Origin: Trebouxia sp. TZW2008
Lineage: Eukaryota > Chlorophyta > Trebouxiophyceae > Trebouxiales > Trebouxiaceae
NCBI GenBank assembly: GCA_002118135.1
Contig: BDIU01000189.1
Location: 248,001 to 312,000 of the forward strand
Length of the DNA: 64,000 bases
Direction: 5' to 3'
The notes under the pieces are model-generated. The model was not told the DNA's origin. It saw only the letters and a program-made list of their open reading frames with translations, and searched no databases. This document shows positions 22,860 through 39,500 of the stretch, one piece after another (position 1 is the stretch's first letter; the number at the start of each line of letters is the position of its first letter). A program made the position numbers and the translations under genes.

Positions 22860-25800
22860 ATGAGGTGCTTGGGTCGCACGGGAGGCGTGTCCCCAAATCC
22901 GCAAGCTCACCACAGTTGCCACTTCCCAAGAGCTCTGCCCGCGATTCGGCCTCAGCGCTTGGCTTCTTGCCACCAGCCTGCAAAAGCGCTGCCACGTCAG
23001 CGACTTCAGAGGAAAGTCACCAGCCAGGCCAGCTCAGGCAGCAGTCAGGCTTCTGTCACTTTGAGAGCACCTGTCGGAGTTCAGCAGTCCGCTCCACAGC
23101 AGAAAGACATCACCATCCCTCGTGCTATCTTGATCTCCATTGCCTACACCCAGGATGCAGATCAGGCACTGCAGTGGGCGCTAGACTTTGTCGTCAAGCC
23201 TGGTGAGTGTAACAAACCTAAACATGCTACTTCTGAACAGCGCAGCCCTGAATGTGGACTCTTCCTTCTGACTTTACTAGCGTGTCACACACCTAGCGTG
23301 CTGCAGGGGACAAGGTGTACTTGACTCATGTCATCTGCAACCCTCGAGCGAACAGCCATGAAGGTGAGCTTTGCGTGCCGGTCTGCCAATTGCCTCTTTG
23401 GTTGTCTCTGGTTCCAACAAAGTGTTCAGTTTGTGAAAGCATTGCTGCTGATGGCCTGTGATGTCTTGCAGCTGGGCATGCATTCAGCAGGAGCCCTTCC
23501 TTCTCAGAAATTGAGGATATGAAGGCCTACATTAAGCGCCTCAAAAAGACTGAGCAGGACAAGCTTCACAAGCGCTTTGAGCCCATGCTTCAGGCCGCTG
23601 GCGTCTCATATGAGGTGTCACCCAATTTGCAGCATCTGCAGTGTAAATGCACTTGTGCATACGCACTGCTGATCTGTACCTTGGTCACCTTTCATTGCCA
23701 AAATGTATATGTGTCCTGACTTGCGTATTTACGTTCTGCACCCTCATCTGAGCATGTAGCGTCTGCTACATTCCATCAACAAATGGCCTCAACATCAGTA
23801 TGGCAGGTGCGCATTTGTGTTGCGTCAATTGTCCAATTGCACAAAGTTTTGCCAGCAGCACGGTCTGCCATACATACCATTGTGCACATGTCAAACCCTT
23901 GCACAATCCTTGTGGAAGCAAATGCCATTGACAGTTCTGTCATTTACAGGTCAAGCTGCCCCTGCAGAAGGGCCAGAAGTTAGCACAGGCCATTGGCAAG
24001 GCCCTAAGCCGCACCACTGCAGAACTCAATTCATGTGGGAAGTCTCTATGATAACCTATGCCATGCTTACTAAAGCTAGACATGTTCCTGTGATGTACAG
24101 GTCAAGTTGCCCCTGCAGAAGGGCCAGAAATCAGCACAGGCCATTGGGGATGCCCTGTGCCGCACAGCTGCAGAGCTCAATGCAGCTGTCATGCTCATTG
24201 CCAGCCACGGAGCGTAAGCACCCTTTCTGCGTTCTGTACATGCCACCGATTGATGTACTTGAAGTGCTGCGTCGCTGCTCCATCTGTTGAATTTTTCTGT
24301 CTGTGCTATGAACCCCACCACACAGGGCGGCCAGGTGCTCTCATGGGGTCTTCGTGCTTTGGGCGTTATGCGCACCCTGTGAGCTTTACAGCAGTCATTG
24401 TGCAGCCTTGCAGACTGTTTGATATCATGACAATTTGCACACGCTGCATCCAGATGTGACTCCAGGCTGAAAGGCGTTTGCTCATGCTTGTCTTGTCACA
24501 ACATGCATGGCAACCGCAGCACAACAGTGGTGTTTATGCATTTTGCTGACTGAGCTGACAGAAGCTTCATGCTTTGCAGAGGGGTTCTGGCGGACTATGG
24601 GTCTGTTGCCAGCTACTGCTCGCAGAACAGTCGGGCGCCTGTGTTGATGATGCCGCCCAATGTGGCGTCCCTCCACACCACGCAGCCTGGTATGCAATCA
24701 CCATTGCAGCAACAGCCAGCATCAACGCTTTGGTGCTGCAAGCAGTGTGTGATATACATGATTGAAGCATACTAAACTGTTGTCTTGACTCAACGTGCAT
24801 CTAGCATCATATGCAAGGTTTGCATTACAGGACAAGGCTGATATAGAGACAGCCTCATTGCCTGATGATTGGGCATAATCTGCTTGCATGCAAAGCCACA
24901 CTTCATGGTCATCAGCCTTGCTGTGGCCATCAGCCATTTCAGGGCTCTATGCATTGTTGGCTGGATACATGGTTTATAGCTGCTGCAGCGTTTGTTTGGA
25001 GGAGCATGGCAATGATCACAGTGCAGACCCACACTCTGTACGCACGGCTTGTGCATGGCTTCCCTGTTTCGTCCATTTGGCACTCAAGCACTAATTTAGG
25101 CTCTGAAAAAAAAACAACTGGATCGCTACATTGCCATGCTATTGCTGGCAAGCAATCATGCTGGAAGCTATTGTGTTGCAGGCAAGCTGATGGTGGTAGC
25201 GTTGGCTGACATGGCAGGGCTGCAGAAGGTGGCATCCTTCACCCTGAACAACCTGTACAAGCCTGGGGACACCATCCACACCACCTATGTTGAGGACACT
25301 GCCAACTCAGGTGAGACCCCCTGTGTGGTTGGCATCACCTGTATCGAGACTATTGATAGCTCAGGCAAGACTCTCATGTCTGCTTTGAAGCAGGCCCTGA
25401 GATTCAGCAGCACTCTGGCAAAACCCATCTGTGGTGTAATACATGCTTAGGCTGATGCAAAATGCCCTACAATTCTATACAAGAGGAGTTGTCACGGCTG
25501 CAGATTCTGAAGAAGGCTTGGTGCTTGCTTGCTGATGTCACAGCTGAAGTCAGCTCTGATGCACCAATGCATGTTTGCCCAGCTTATCTGCTGTGACATT
25601 CACTTTCTGTCTTGCACAGGCTAAAAGTGATTTGACTTTGCGTGCTGTCATGCCCAAAACCATGCAACAAAGCAGCTTCTTCCTGCATGCAGAGGAGGCA
25701 GTCTTTAGCCAGCATGGTTTGTCTGACCAGATGGAAGAAGCTGCTAAGGAGTGGTTTTTTGCAGGGCCCCATGGCAAGGTATAAACTGTCTTTCCATTGC

Positions 25801-26440
25801 CAAGATGCCAACTTGTGTGTTGCCTGCAGAGGAGGCAGTGCCTAGCCAGCATGGTCTGTCCGATCAGATGGAGGAAGCCGCCAAGGAGTGGTTCTCAGCT
25901 GGCCCTCACGACAAGGTCAAGTTTGAGGTCAACCTCATGGTAGCTCCAGGACCACTTGGTGAGCCTCTTTAACGCATTCAACACGCTTGCTGCTCGGCAT
26001 GTCCAGCATGCAGGAGCGGCGCTGATGTCGTCAAGAGTTGACAAGCATGCATGCATCAAAGAACCTGTGGGCCTGCTGTTGACAGACGGCTGGAGTAATG
26101 CCTGAATGTCTGTTTAGATGCTCATCAACGCTTGTCGCAGCACATCATTTCATGCCTCTTGCACACAAGTTGACTGTGTTTCATCATAAAGTCTTGGGCT
26201 GTGACTAGTGCTCTACAATATCTCTTTATAGCATACTGACCTGACAAATGAGTTGTGTTCACAGAGTCCTCTGATCTGGATCTTGGTGAGGAAATCTGCG
26301 CAATGGCAGACAAGATGGATGCCCGCACTGTTGTGCTGTTGCATCATGGCAAGAGCCTCATGAAGGAGATGGTCTTCGGCAGCATTACTTCTTTTGCCAC
26401 AAGGAATTGCAAACGGCCGCTTGTAGTGTACTATCCTTGA
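22860..26440 (+). CDS. Tandem universal stress protein (USP), probably plastid-targeted
   Basis: Eight exons: 22860-23202, 23307-23363, 23472-23614, 24101-24213, 24580-24689, 25182-25310, 25830-25958 and 26265-26440, with phases consistent and about 399 residues. Two USP-like halves are visible. The first has ILISIAYTQDADQALQWALDFVVKPGDKVYLTHV and ends AAVMLIASHGAGVLADYGSV...APVLMMP. The second has MVVALADMAGLQKVASFTLNNLYKPGDTIHTTYVED and ends ARTVVLLHHGKS---MVFGSITSFATRNCKRPLVVYYP. The ATP-type G-2x-G-9x-G(S/T) motif is only partly kept (HGAGVLADYGSV in half one, HGKSLMKEMVFGSI in half two), so nucleotide binding is uncertain. The Arg/Ser/Gln-rich first 60-70 residues look like a transit peptide. 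The role is presumed stress-related. The start is the first ATG, at 22860. Confidence 0.8.
23950..24035 (+). pseudogene. Upstream copy of USP exon 4
   Basis: Reads tttacag-GTCAAGCTGCCCCTGCAGAAGGGCCAGAAG and onward, parallel to the true exon at 24101 for about 85 bp. It then departs before the AAVMLIASHG part and has no donor of the right phase. Confidence 0.85.
25693..25779 (+). pseudogene. Upstream copy of USP exon 7
   Basis: Reads tgcag-AGGAGGCAGTCTTTAGCCAGCATGG and onward, parallel to the true exon at 25830. It ends GGCAAG|gtataa in phase 0, whereas exon 8 needs phase 1, so it can neither replace nor add to exon 7 without breaking the frame. Confidence 0.85.
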
Positions 26441-26882
26441 TCGATTTTGCCCCGGCCTTGGTGTGAGTGCTTCAGAACGCTATATTTGTCACTGTTGATG
26501 TGAAGTGTGCAATTTTGCAGAGTCGAGGTAGTCCTGGGTTTTAGATGGATATCTGATGAGATCATTTCTGGCCAGCACAGCGTGAGCTGTGCTGTATGTG
26601 CAGCATTGCGCATAATAGTGTCACACTGTCAGGCACTGAAACTTAGATAGATGAATGACAGCTAGCAGAGAGGGAGGAACTCTGTAACATTAGCAGATCA
26701 GGTGAGTGAATCGTTTCAAGGACTGCTCAGCACAAGTGGACGATTGCTGAGAACAACGTGCTGAATGCATGCTGACACACAGCGTTAGATGATAAGCTGA
26801 AGAAGATGGTTAAAAAGCTGCAGTATTGCCGTGTTTAACCCCATCCAAGAAAACAGACTTTCAAAGACTGACTGCTGTACAA
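26441..26882. other. Convergent 3' flanks of USP and ALAD genes
   Basis: No gene seen. A TGTAA occurs near 26685. Confidence 0.4.
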
Positions 26883-31093
<4,211 letters not shown>

Positions 31094-31206
31094 GCGGTGC
31101 TGATCAGCGATAAAAAGCGTCAACTTGGTGCTCTTCGTAAAGATGCAAGGTAGATTTGGCTTTCGATAGGTCATCGTCTCCTTCGTCTCTACGCTCTGCT
31201 TTCGCA
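31094..31206. promoter_or_regulatory. Bidirectional promoter, ALAD/bL34
   Basis: Only 113 bp lie between the ALAD ATG (31093, minus) and the bL34 ATG (31207, plus), so core promoter and 5' UTRs must overlap or be very short. CT-rich tracts (TCATCGTCTCCTTCGTCTCTACG) precede the bL34 start. Confidence 0.6.
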
Positions 31207-32041
31207 ATGGCGTTCACTCTTGCGGCAGGATTTTCGTGTCTCACGAGATCTGTATTTGGGCGGAGGCGTCAGTCATCAATGCACTCGCACCTTGTACGCA
31301 TGGCAAGCAGCAGCTGCGCATTGGCAAGCGCGCGTCTATTGCCTGAGTTGCCCCTACCCTGCATGTCTCGGTTGATCCTCCCGACGGTGCTCGAGGATCC
31401 TACTTCTGTGCAGCAAATGAACCTGCATCATCAACCATTGAGCGAAGCAACTTGTCTCGATGGACCTCAGCAAACAGCTACCGCACTCCCTGAGCTAAGT
31501 ACAGCCGAATCTGTGGGGGCTCCCGCGCTGCGTTACTCGCCTTTATGGCCAGTTCAAGTTCAAGCAGCTGTCAGGACAGCTCAGATACAGCAGCTCGCCA
31601 TGCAAGCTTCTGAAGCCGTTGAGGCGCAAGGTCAGGAGGACTGCAAGCGGCATCCATTGTGCCTATGGCCTATCAGTCACATGCTGCTGGTCGCCTGCAT
31701 GTTCAACACACGATTGCTCCACTGGTAGACTTGAGCTTAGTTGGGCTCCTGCAGATGACATCCTGGATGCACAGGATCCTGTTGCAGAAGGTATGGTGTG
31801 TGCTACCAAAAGAACGTATCAGCCCAGCGTCATCATCAGGAAAAGGCGTCATGGCTTCCTCAACAGGTACTGGTTTGTGTGTACGGCAAGGCGTGAATGC
31901 CGTGTCATGATGACACAGAACATGATGGCGTATAACGTGCACCTCTTATGCTGCTGCTTGCTGTGCAGAATAAGGACCAGGGGAGGCAGAAATGTGATCA
32001 AAAGCCGGAAAGCGAAAGGGAGATACAATATCACACCCTAA
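31207..32041 (+). CDS. Organellar large-subunit ribosomal protein bL34, long N-terminal extension
   Basis: Three exons, 31207-31630, 31755-31866 and 31969-32041, phases 1 and 2, about 202 residues. The C-terminal 45 residues are a full bL34 (KRTYQPSVIIRKRRHGFLNR then IRTRGGRNVIKSRKAKGRY), with intron 2 inside the basic loop. bL34 is an rRNA-binding protein at the base of the large subunit. The RKR-HGFL form is closer to mitochondrial bL34 than to the plastid type as I remember them, but the targeting is not decided. The roughly 155-residue N-terminus is Ser/Ala/Leu-rich, much longer than needed for targeting. An ATG at 31207 starts a plausible presequence. Confidence 0.85.
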
Positions 32042-32430
32042 CAAATACTTGACAAGCACAAAGACACCAGTAATGTGAAGACAGTACTGCTGAGATAGAC
32101 CTAGCTATAGCATGCATGCATGTTCAGCAGCAAACATTGCTCTACGTCCAACCAGACATGCAATTTCAACACCCATCAGCAAAGGGTTGTAATTCAGCAC
32201 CTACATATAATTGCAAATCATGGCATCAGATTTGAGCCATTCGCTACTTTAACACGTTGAACCTTCAATTGCTATGATGATCATTGTGCTACAACACAAG
32301 GCCTCTAAACCAAATTGTTGGAAAAGAAACTATGCCACAAGGTAGCATGAGCCTCTACAAGCAGCTGCAGCCTAAGGGTTTTGCTGTGCTACATCAGAAG
32401 AGCACCATGGCACATGTACTGTACAGTATA
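32042..32430. other. Intergenic, nothing recognised
   Basis: This is the 3' flank of bL34. No supported frames. Confidence 0.4.
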
Positions 32431-33260
32431 TGCTCAAGGTTCGAGTTTCAGGTGCTGATGCATCAAGACATGAAGTTCTGAGGTCAGAAGTGGACACATC
32501 ATTGGCTGACACATATTCAAGCATGAGGCATACGGCGAAGTGTACAGGGCCTGTGGTGCTGCATTGTGGGACTGCTATCCTAGAGAGCTGTTGTTTGCAG
32601 CAAGGCTGGTATGTGTGTTTATCAGCCACTCTGCCGCATTCTTGCCTTCATCTGCAGAATCGCGTCCCCTTGTTGGTATCAAGGTAGAAGCTTTTGTGCA
32701 GTGCATATGCATCAAGCAGCCAGGCATTCTGGGTACACGAGCGTGACTACGGGATGCATTGCCAAGTATGACTGGACAATAAATACTACACAAAACAACA
32801 CTTCAGGCACACGTACAGAAGCAAACTGACTTACACTTGACCCATGGCACAGCATGCAGGCTGGGTTCACCGCTCTTGAGTTGCATCCTCTGCTTCCTTC
32901 TTAGCAAACGCTGCAGCCACCTGAAATGTTGCAACTGAGCTCTACAGGCACGCTGTCTGCATCAGCAACAGATGTTGTAAACGCTCAGTCATGCTCAAAC
33001 AGGCATCAGAACCAACAGCGTCACAGGAGTGTTGTAATCAGCATCATAAATCGCTTGAGTCTGATGGACACTAAGTTGCTGCCATTGTGCGGCACGAAGC
33101 ATCAACCTTGTTGGCTGGCTAAAGCATGCAACCATTTCTGTTCCTTCTATTTAGGCTTTGTAGCATCAGGCAGCAGTAGTGAGGCTACTATATCAGCTGT
33201 ACCTGTCTTCTCCTTGTCATGCATCGCTGCCACGTGTTGATGCAACTCACTGCCTAGCCT
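32431..33260 (-). pseudogene. Truncated duplicate of the AUG5-like gene 3' end
   Basis: About 800 bp here parallels 41870-42690, the last exons, introns and 3' flank of the AUG5-like gene about 9.4 kb away, on the same strand. The last-exon copy still reads EGKNAAEWL to a stop. In the penultimate-exon copy the conserved WW codons have become CGG TGA (32873-32878 region), which is a nonsense mutation. No 5' exons are present. Confidence 0.85.
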
Positions 33261-33360
33261 CGATCAATGCAATAGCAAATGTCTGGCGTTCAGGGTGAGT
33301 GGGGCCTTTTAGACCCGATTTTCCTGTGCACCCGCCCCTCTGGCTGCCCCTCGCATTCAG

Positions 33361-35553
33361 AACAAGAAGCTGTACAGAGTACAGATTCTTGACTGGACGA
33401 GGAAAGAGCATCTGCAAGGTCAGTGCACATCACACTTGTCTACACCTGTCTCAGCAATCAGCAGCGTTCATTGCCTGTCAATCTCATGGCAACAGTCAGC
33501 GTCACTGTCTGTAATACTCTCAGCAACACGCAGCATCATCGTCTGCACCACTCTCAGCAATAGGCAGCATCATTGTCTGTGACACTCCAGCAACAAGCAG
33601 CAGCATTGTCTGTAAAACCTTCAGAGATAGGCAGCACCACTGTTTGTAACACTCCCAGCAACAGGCAGCAGCATTATCTGTAAAGCTCTCAGCAATAAGC
33701 AGCATCATCGCCGGCTGCGCTTTTAGCAACAGGCAGCATCATTGTCTGTGACACTCCAGCAAGAGGCAGCAGCGTTGTCTGTAAGGCCTTCAGCAACAGG
33801 CAGCATCAGTGTCTGTAACACTCTCAGCAACAAGCAGCAGCATTACCTGTAACACCCTCAGCAACAACCAGCAGCACTGTCTATAAACTCCTCGGCAACA
33901 GACATCATCATTGTCTGTAAGTCTTTCAGCAGTAGGCAGCATCACTGCCTGTCAAAAGCTCAGCAACAGGCAGCATCATTGTCCGTTAACTCTCGGCAAT
34001 AGGCAATATCTTGGTTGTAACACTTTCAGCAATGGGCAGCATCATTACCTGCAAATTTTGCAGTAACAGGCAGCAGCATTGCTTGCTGAAGTCTCAGCAA
34101 TAGGCAGCATCACGTTCTATGATGCTCTCAGCATCAGGCACATCATTGTCCGTAAACTATTGAGCATTTAGGCAGCATCATTGCCTGTAAGTTTCTGAGT
34201 ATTAGGCAGCATCATTGCCAGTCAAAATCTCAGCAACGGGCAGCATCAATGTCTGCTAAAGTCTCAGAAGCGTTGCTTGTGAACAGGCAGCATTATTGTC
34301 TGCCAAACACTCGGCAGCAGGCCACATTATTGTCTGCTGAACCCTCAGCAACAGCCAGCACCCTGGTCTGTAACACCCCCACCACCAGGCACCATCAGGG
34401 TCTGCACCCCTTTCAGCAACAGTAAATGGCCTCGCCAAGATGGTGTAGCACTGTTAAAATTTTGGTTTTATGACAAGCAAGAAGCAAGCTCAAACGATGT
34501 AGTTGATGCATAGCAGAAGGGAAGCGTGATGCATGTGCTGATGTGCAGCGATGCTAACACCAAAGTTGTTGACAGGCAACACCAAGACATCCTCAGTAGT
34601 CAGTTTCCATGCAAAGCAGCAGTATAGAAAATTCACCTGGTTGGCTGTGATGCTGCAGATGGTTCAGCTGAAGAGCAAGCACATGAAGCAATCTTCCAGC
34701 CCCTGCAATTTCACTACATTGAGACCTCTGACCTTGACCTTCTACTGTGTCACGCCAAGGATGCCTTTGATGGGATTGACGTGCTGTACAAGGCAAGCCA
34801 ACCACACTCCCATTCTTTGGCCGTTGCACTTGTCCCAGCTTTGCAAATTGTGCTGCTCCTGCTGTCACCAACCACATTCCTGTCAAGCTGGATGGCCAAG
34901 TGCATTGTTCTGATGTGACATGCTATTTGGAACAAATCTCCACCATCTGCGCCCTGCTTCATTCAGGACCAAAGTGCATGTTGTTCTGCCGTGTTGAGAT
35001 GCATCTTTTGGCAAAAAGTGAATATGACATTGCAGACAGCCAATCTTTTGAGAGAAAATCAGACAGGAGCGCTTTCACAAGATACATATGGGGCTGAAAG
35101 CTCTTGAGGGACCCATAACTGTCAAGCTGAACAATGTATCTGCTATGAAGTGCAACATGATTTGCCACTTTTTTCAGGGTGCACTGAATCAGTTCTACAG
35201 GCTGTCCAAGGTGATCAACCATTCACACTGCAAGCTTGACAAGTATCTGAAACAAGTTTTGTTCACTTTGGAGTGCACTGGGGTGTGCACATGCTGTTGC
35301 TGACCATGCATTGCGTACACTGTGGACCTGCTGACGCCCATAAGCAGCACAAGGTACAACACTAGCAGTGTGTACCATCACAAACATCTGTGCATTTTGA
35401 TGGTCAACCTCATTGAATGCACATAATCATGTTGATGCTGTTGTGCAGATGGAGGAGCCAGCTGACATGGGCTTTCTTCGGACTGGAACAAGTGACCAGA
35501 CCCAACAAGAGAACAGACCGCCGCCTAGGCAACTGTGCAGGACACAAATATGA
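33361..35553 (+). CDS. Unrecognised multi-exon gene (partial model)
   Basis: Exon-like pieces on the plus strand are 33361-33418 (NKKLYRVQILDWTRKEHLQ), 34659-34792 (AEEQAHEAIFQPLQFHYIE, then TSDLDLLLCHAKDAFDGID), 35178-35210 (GALNQFYRLSK) and 35449-35553 (MEEPADMGFLRTG to stop). The second has a textbook acceptor and a GC donor (AAG|gcaagc). The last two join in phase 0. I do not recognise the product. At least one exon between 34793 and 35177 is missing from my model, and the 5' end may lie under or next to the AUG5 pseudogene. It could also be a decayed gene. Confidence 0.35.
33480..34430 (+). repeat. Minisatellite, ~33-36-bp unit
   Basis: About 27 imperfect copies of a unit like ctctcagcaacaggcagcatcattgtctgtaaca. 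Individual copies differ by a few bases and small length changes. It lies between two exon-like pieces of the unrecognised plus-strand gene, so probably intronic. Confidence 0.9.
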
Positions 35554-36529
35554 TCTGTTTAAGCTATTTGTCCTGCACATTTCGCTTGTCTTGTTGGTTT
35601 GTTTGTTTCTTTGTACGTTTGGCTCTGTGCGGTTTAGCCTCAAGCTGTCTGCTAATGAAACTTGATATGAGCAGGCACCTTTGTGTCATTTGTTGTCTAC
35701 GCTTTGGCCACTACGTATTATGTGTGCTGTCATGATTGATGTGACTGCTGTATCTAGGTTGTCTAGAGCCAAAGCTTCAAGCTGTGAACACTTGGACGCT
35801 TGTCAGTGAGCTTGGGTCGTCAGCTGTCATTCGCTGCCTATTGAGATCTTTGTGTATAGCGCGCAGAGGCAAGACCAACAGTGCAAGTGTTCAAGATGTC
35901 TGATGTTTCCTTTGCTCAAGCGACCTGAGCATGGATCAAGACACTATGTTGCAGACAGTCTTCTGTTGATCAGTGTGAAGGGCTCAATCAGCTGAGTGAG
36001 CTATATGTTCAGCGTGCATACAAAAGGTGCATACACTTGTTATGCCTTGTCTTGGTGGCATGCGCGCAGAAAGTACAGGTGCGTTCTTTCAGTTGATGTC
36101 TGGGCTGCGCAGTGTAATCATTTACTCGGAATTCTGAACAACTACACATACATACTTACAAGTGTATCATGTTGTGTGTCAACAGTGTGCTATGAGTGAG
36201 GTCACCCAGGCAAACTTCAAGCCAAACAAAAATACTTCCTGTTGAGCAACAGTTTGCAAGTCTCGCAATGAAGGACACAACGTGTATTTACATGAGGACG
36301 ACGTGAGAACTGTGTGTCGATCAGTAGAGCTATTTACTTGAGAGGTCGCTGAAGTGTGGCTAGCTAGCTATAGCAGAGTAGTAAACTGCAGCTGAAACGG
36401 TAGCTGACTGATATGTACAGCTGTCAAACACTACTAAATTGTTCACACAAGACTTGACCAGATATAGTTCAGGTCAATACACCACACCTCAACAACTCCC
36501 AGCACATGACAGTGGGTTTGCTGTGACTC
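35554..36529. other. Convergent intergenic region
   Basis: Nothing recognised; flanks of the unrecognised plus gene and the UBP gene. Short frames only. Confidence 0.4.
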
Positions 36530-39500
36530 TCAGCGCCGCAAAGGTCTGACTGGCTTTCTGCCTTTGCTCTTCTTGCTTTTGGCAGTTTTGCCACCCTTTG
36601 GCGCAGGCTGGTCATCATCCACATCTGGCATGTCAGTGTCCTCCAACTCACAGTAGTTCATGTTCTTAGTCTGTCTAGCAGACCTGCGAGGCGGCATTGC
36701 AGGGGCTGTCTGAGTACCATGTGACGTGACATTTTGCCTCTTGCTTGGCTGAGCGGGCAGGTACTCAGCATCATCTTCAGAGACTTCGTCTGCCCTCTTG
36801 CGCTTGCTGACAGATGCTGGCGCTGCAGACCTGGCAGCAGCTGTTGGCAAGGCTGTGCAGATAGTAGCCTGCCTTGTGTTGCACCTCTTGTTGGGCTGCT
36901 CGGGCACATCATTCATGCCCTCTTCTACTCTCTTGCGCTTGGTTACAGCTGCCCTGTCAGCTGCTTTGCCAGTAGCCCTGCCAGAGGTCTTGTCAGCTGC
37001 CTTGCTAACATGCTTTGCCTGCTGCAGTGGTGTAGGGTGCTGCACAGGGCTGCTGGCAGGTGTCTCAGCTGATGCTGCAGCCTCTTGCGCAGCTTCGGCT
37101 CTTGCCTGTCGTGTCTGAGACCTAGTGATACATCGTGTAGGTTGGAATATGTGAGCTGCCATCTTGGGCCTGATTCTGTCATCTGTGCTCTCTGCAAAAC
37201 AGACACAAATGATTACTGTGACGGTCTTCAATACCTGATAGGTAAAAAGTTGGCGGCAGGATTGCATGACAACTTCGCAGTGCTGTCACAGCAGTCTAGC
37301 TTTGGGGTGACAAACGTGGAGAGTGGCACACAATCACTTGCTGCAAAGACAGCAGATCGGCAGTGCAAATAACTTGTGGCTGTTTGCCCAGATGGGCTCA
37401 AGTTGATTCAATGTGCACCAGCTACAAATCAAGGCGCTGAAGCAGTGTTGTATGGGAAGTGCTGCCTTGTATGATGTCTCTCAGACCTCAAAGAGTGTAC
37501 AGATCAAGAAGCAATGACTGAGTTGGAAGTGACCTTCAATGACGTAATGCCCACTGGCATTGCTGCCAGTCAGTGTGGTGACTGCCGGCTCTTGGGTTGC
37601 ACCTGCAAACAAGGCAAAAAGGCAAATGTCAGCCAAGGTCTTGCAAACAAGTCATGCAAAACTTTTGCATGTTTTATGACTTTTGGACAAAATTCCATAT
37701 AAAACAAAATATCATGATAAACTGGTGATGTAACAACATCATGCAGTGAGTTGCGGAATCTGCCCATACGCTTTGATCAAGCAGTGCAACTCTGCAATAG
37801 CACTTTTGAAACATTGATGAGCAGGGCAAAGAATGCAGCACAATTTGCATATGCCAGGCCATACTGTGATAGCATACAGCATTCCACAGGAGGGCCATAC
37901 CTGTGTTGAGGCCTTGCTGGCCGCAAGCAGAGGAAGGCCTCTCAGACAGCTTGCTGCTGTTGAGCAATCCCTGACCCTCAAGACCACTGGTGCAGGATGC
38001 TGTTGGGCTAGAAGTCGCAGACTCCCCAGACAGTGCAGTGTACAACTCCAGTGCACCAGTCGTGTTTGCCGCAAAGGGGGCTGCCTGGGCCTCAATGCCA
38101 CTGATGACAGATGCTGGCGGGCTTGAGGCAGTAGCCTCAACACGTGCAGCACCAAAGTGAGGAGCAGCAAATGTGGTTGCACAGTCACCAGTAGGGCCAC
38201 AGTCAGCAGCATCAATGGTAGCACTGCCACAGTCTCCAGTGTGCGCAGCGCCACAATCTCCAGTGTCTGTCTCAATGGTGTTACAGCCACCGGTGTTGTC
38301 AGTGGGCTTGGTGAGCGCAGAATCAGTGCTGATTGAGCAAATAGGCTGCTGCTGATAAGAAGTAAGTGATAGTGTGCTGGGCAGGGTGTCAGCATCATGA
38401 GCACTCATTGACGAAGTTGAGGCAGCACAGCAGCAATGCTTAGTATGGGCAGTGGGGTTGTCAGTGACCCCAGAAACAATGCCATGGTCAGGTGACAATG
38501 CTGTGCTAGGTATGCTGACATGGGCATCAGTCAGCTCATGGGTTGAGCAGGGAGGAAAAGAAGAAGGTAGGTGAGGTGAAGAAGAGGAGCGCAGTGCAGT
38601 AGGGAGAGGTGGCAAGGAGTGAGGAGAAGGGTTCTGATGACGGGCTTCAGCAAGAGGAAGAAGAGGAGTGGGTCCAGCAGTCGCCATAGGAGGGCTGTGT
38701 GAGTGGGCTGATGAAGAAGTGTGTACCAGGTCAGCTGCAGGGGGTGCACAGTGAGTGGGCTGAAGTGGAGAAGAGGAAGAAGGGGACGTTGAGGGAGACA
38801 GCCTGACTGAGTCAGCTGCGGGAGGAAGATGACTGGGGGCAATAGGCGACGCTGCTGCTGGGCAGGGTGAAGAAGAAGAAACTAAGATTGGGGCGGCATG
38901 GGGAAGAGGCACAGGGACGACTGGCACATGGGGGATTGTTGCCGTCAGAGAAGGTGAGTCAGGGCTAGCAGGAAGGTGCGGGGCTTTCAGCTGTGGGAAA
39001 GAAGAAGATGAGGGGGCAGAAGACTCTGGGCCAGCTGGATGAAGAGGAATAGGGGCGTTGGGCATCTGGGGAAGGGGCAGGGCCTCTGGTACTGATGCAG
39101 AAGAAGAAGCAGGCTGGGGAGGGCCAACTTCAGCAAGCAGAAGAATACTAGATACAGACTCCAGGTGATCAAGAGGAGCTGCAGGTGAGGCGGGTATTGG
39201 GGCAGCAGGCAGGGGTGGAGGGGCGGGTAGGGAGTTTGATGAGGAGGAGGAAGGTGCATCAGGCTTGGTCAGGATGATCTCTGTGTCCCCATTTATTGGG
39301 ATGGGGTTTTGCCTGGGCAGCTTGCGCTGATACCACAGCATGCACGCCTGGGTGCCCAGAACTTCATCCAGTGTCCTCAGGATGACACGCTCATCATCAA
39401 ATTGGAACCAGTTGCCAAGGCTGCCGTCTGCACAACACGTGGCAGGGTCAACATGCAAGCCTGAATGCTCGACACTTCATCACGTGTTCATGCAGTCACA

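Noticed and set aside
33480..34430. Possible CRISPR array
   Set aside because: The repeats are direct, imperfect and contiguous with no unique spacers of constant length, in a eukaryotic intron. It is a minisatellite.
37739..38404. 221-codon minus-strand frame rich in Leu/Pro
   Set aside because: This is an alternative frame of UBP exon 5, a low-complexity exon that stays open in several frames.
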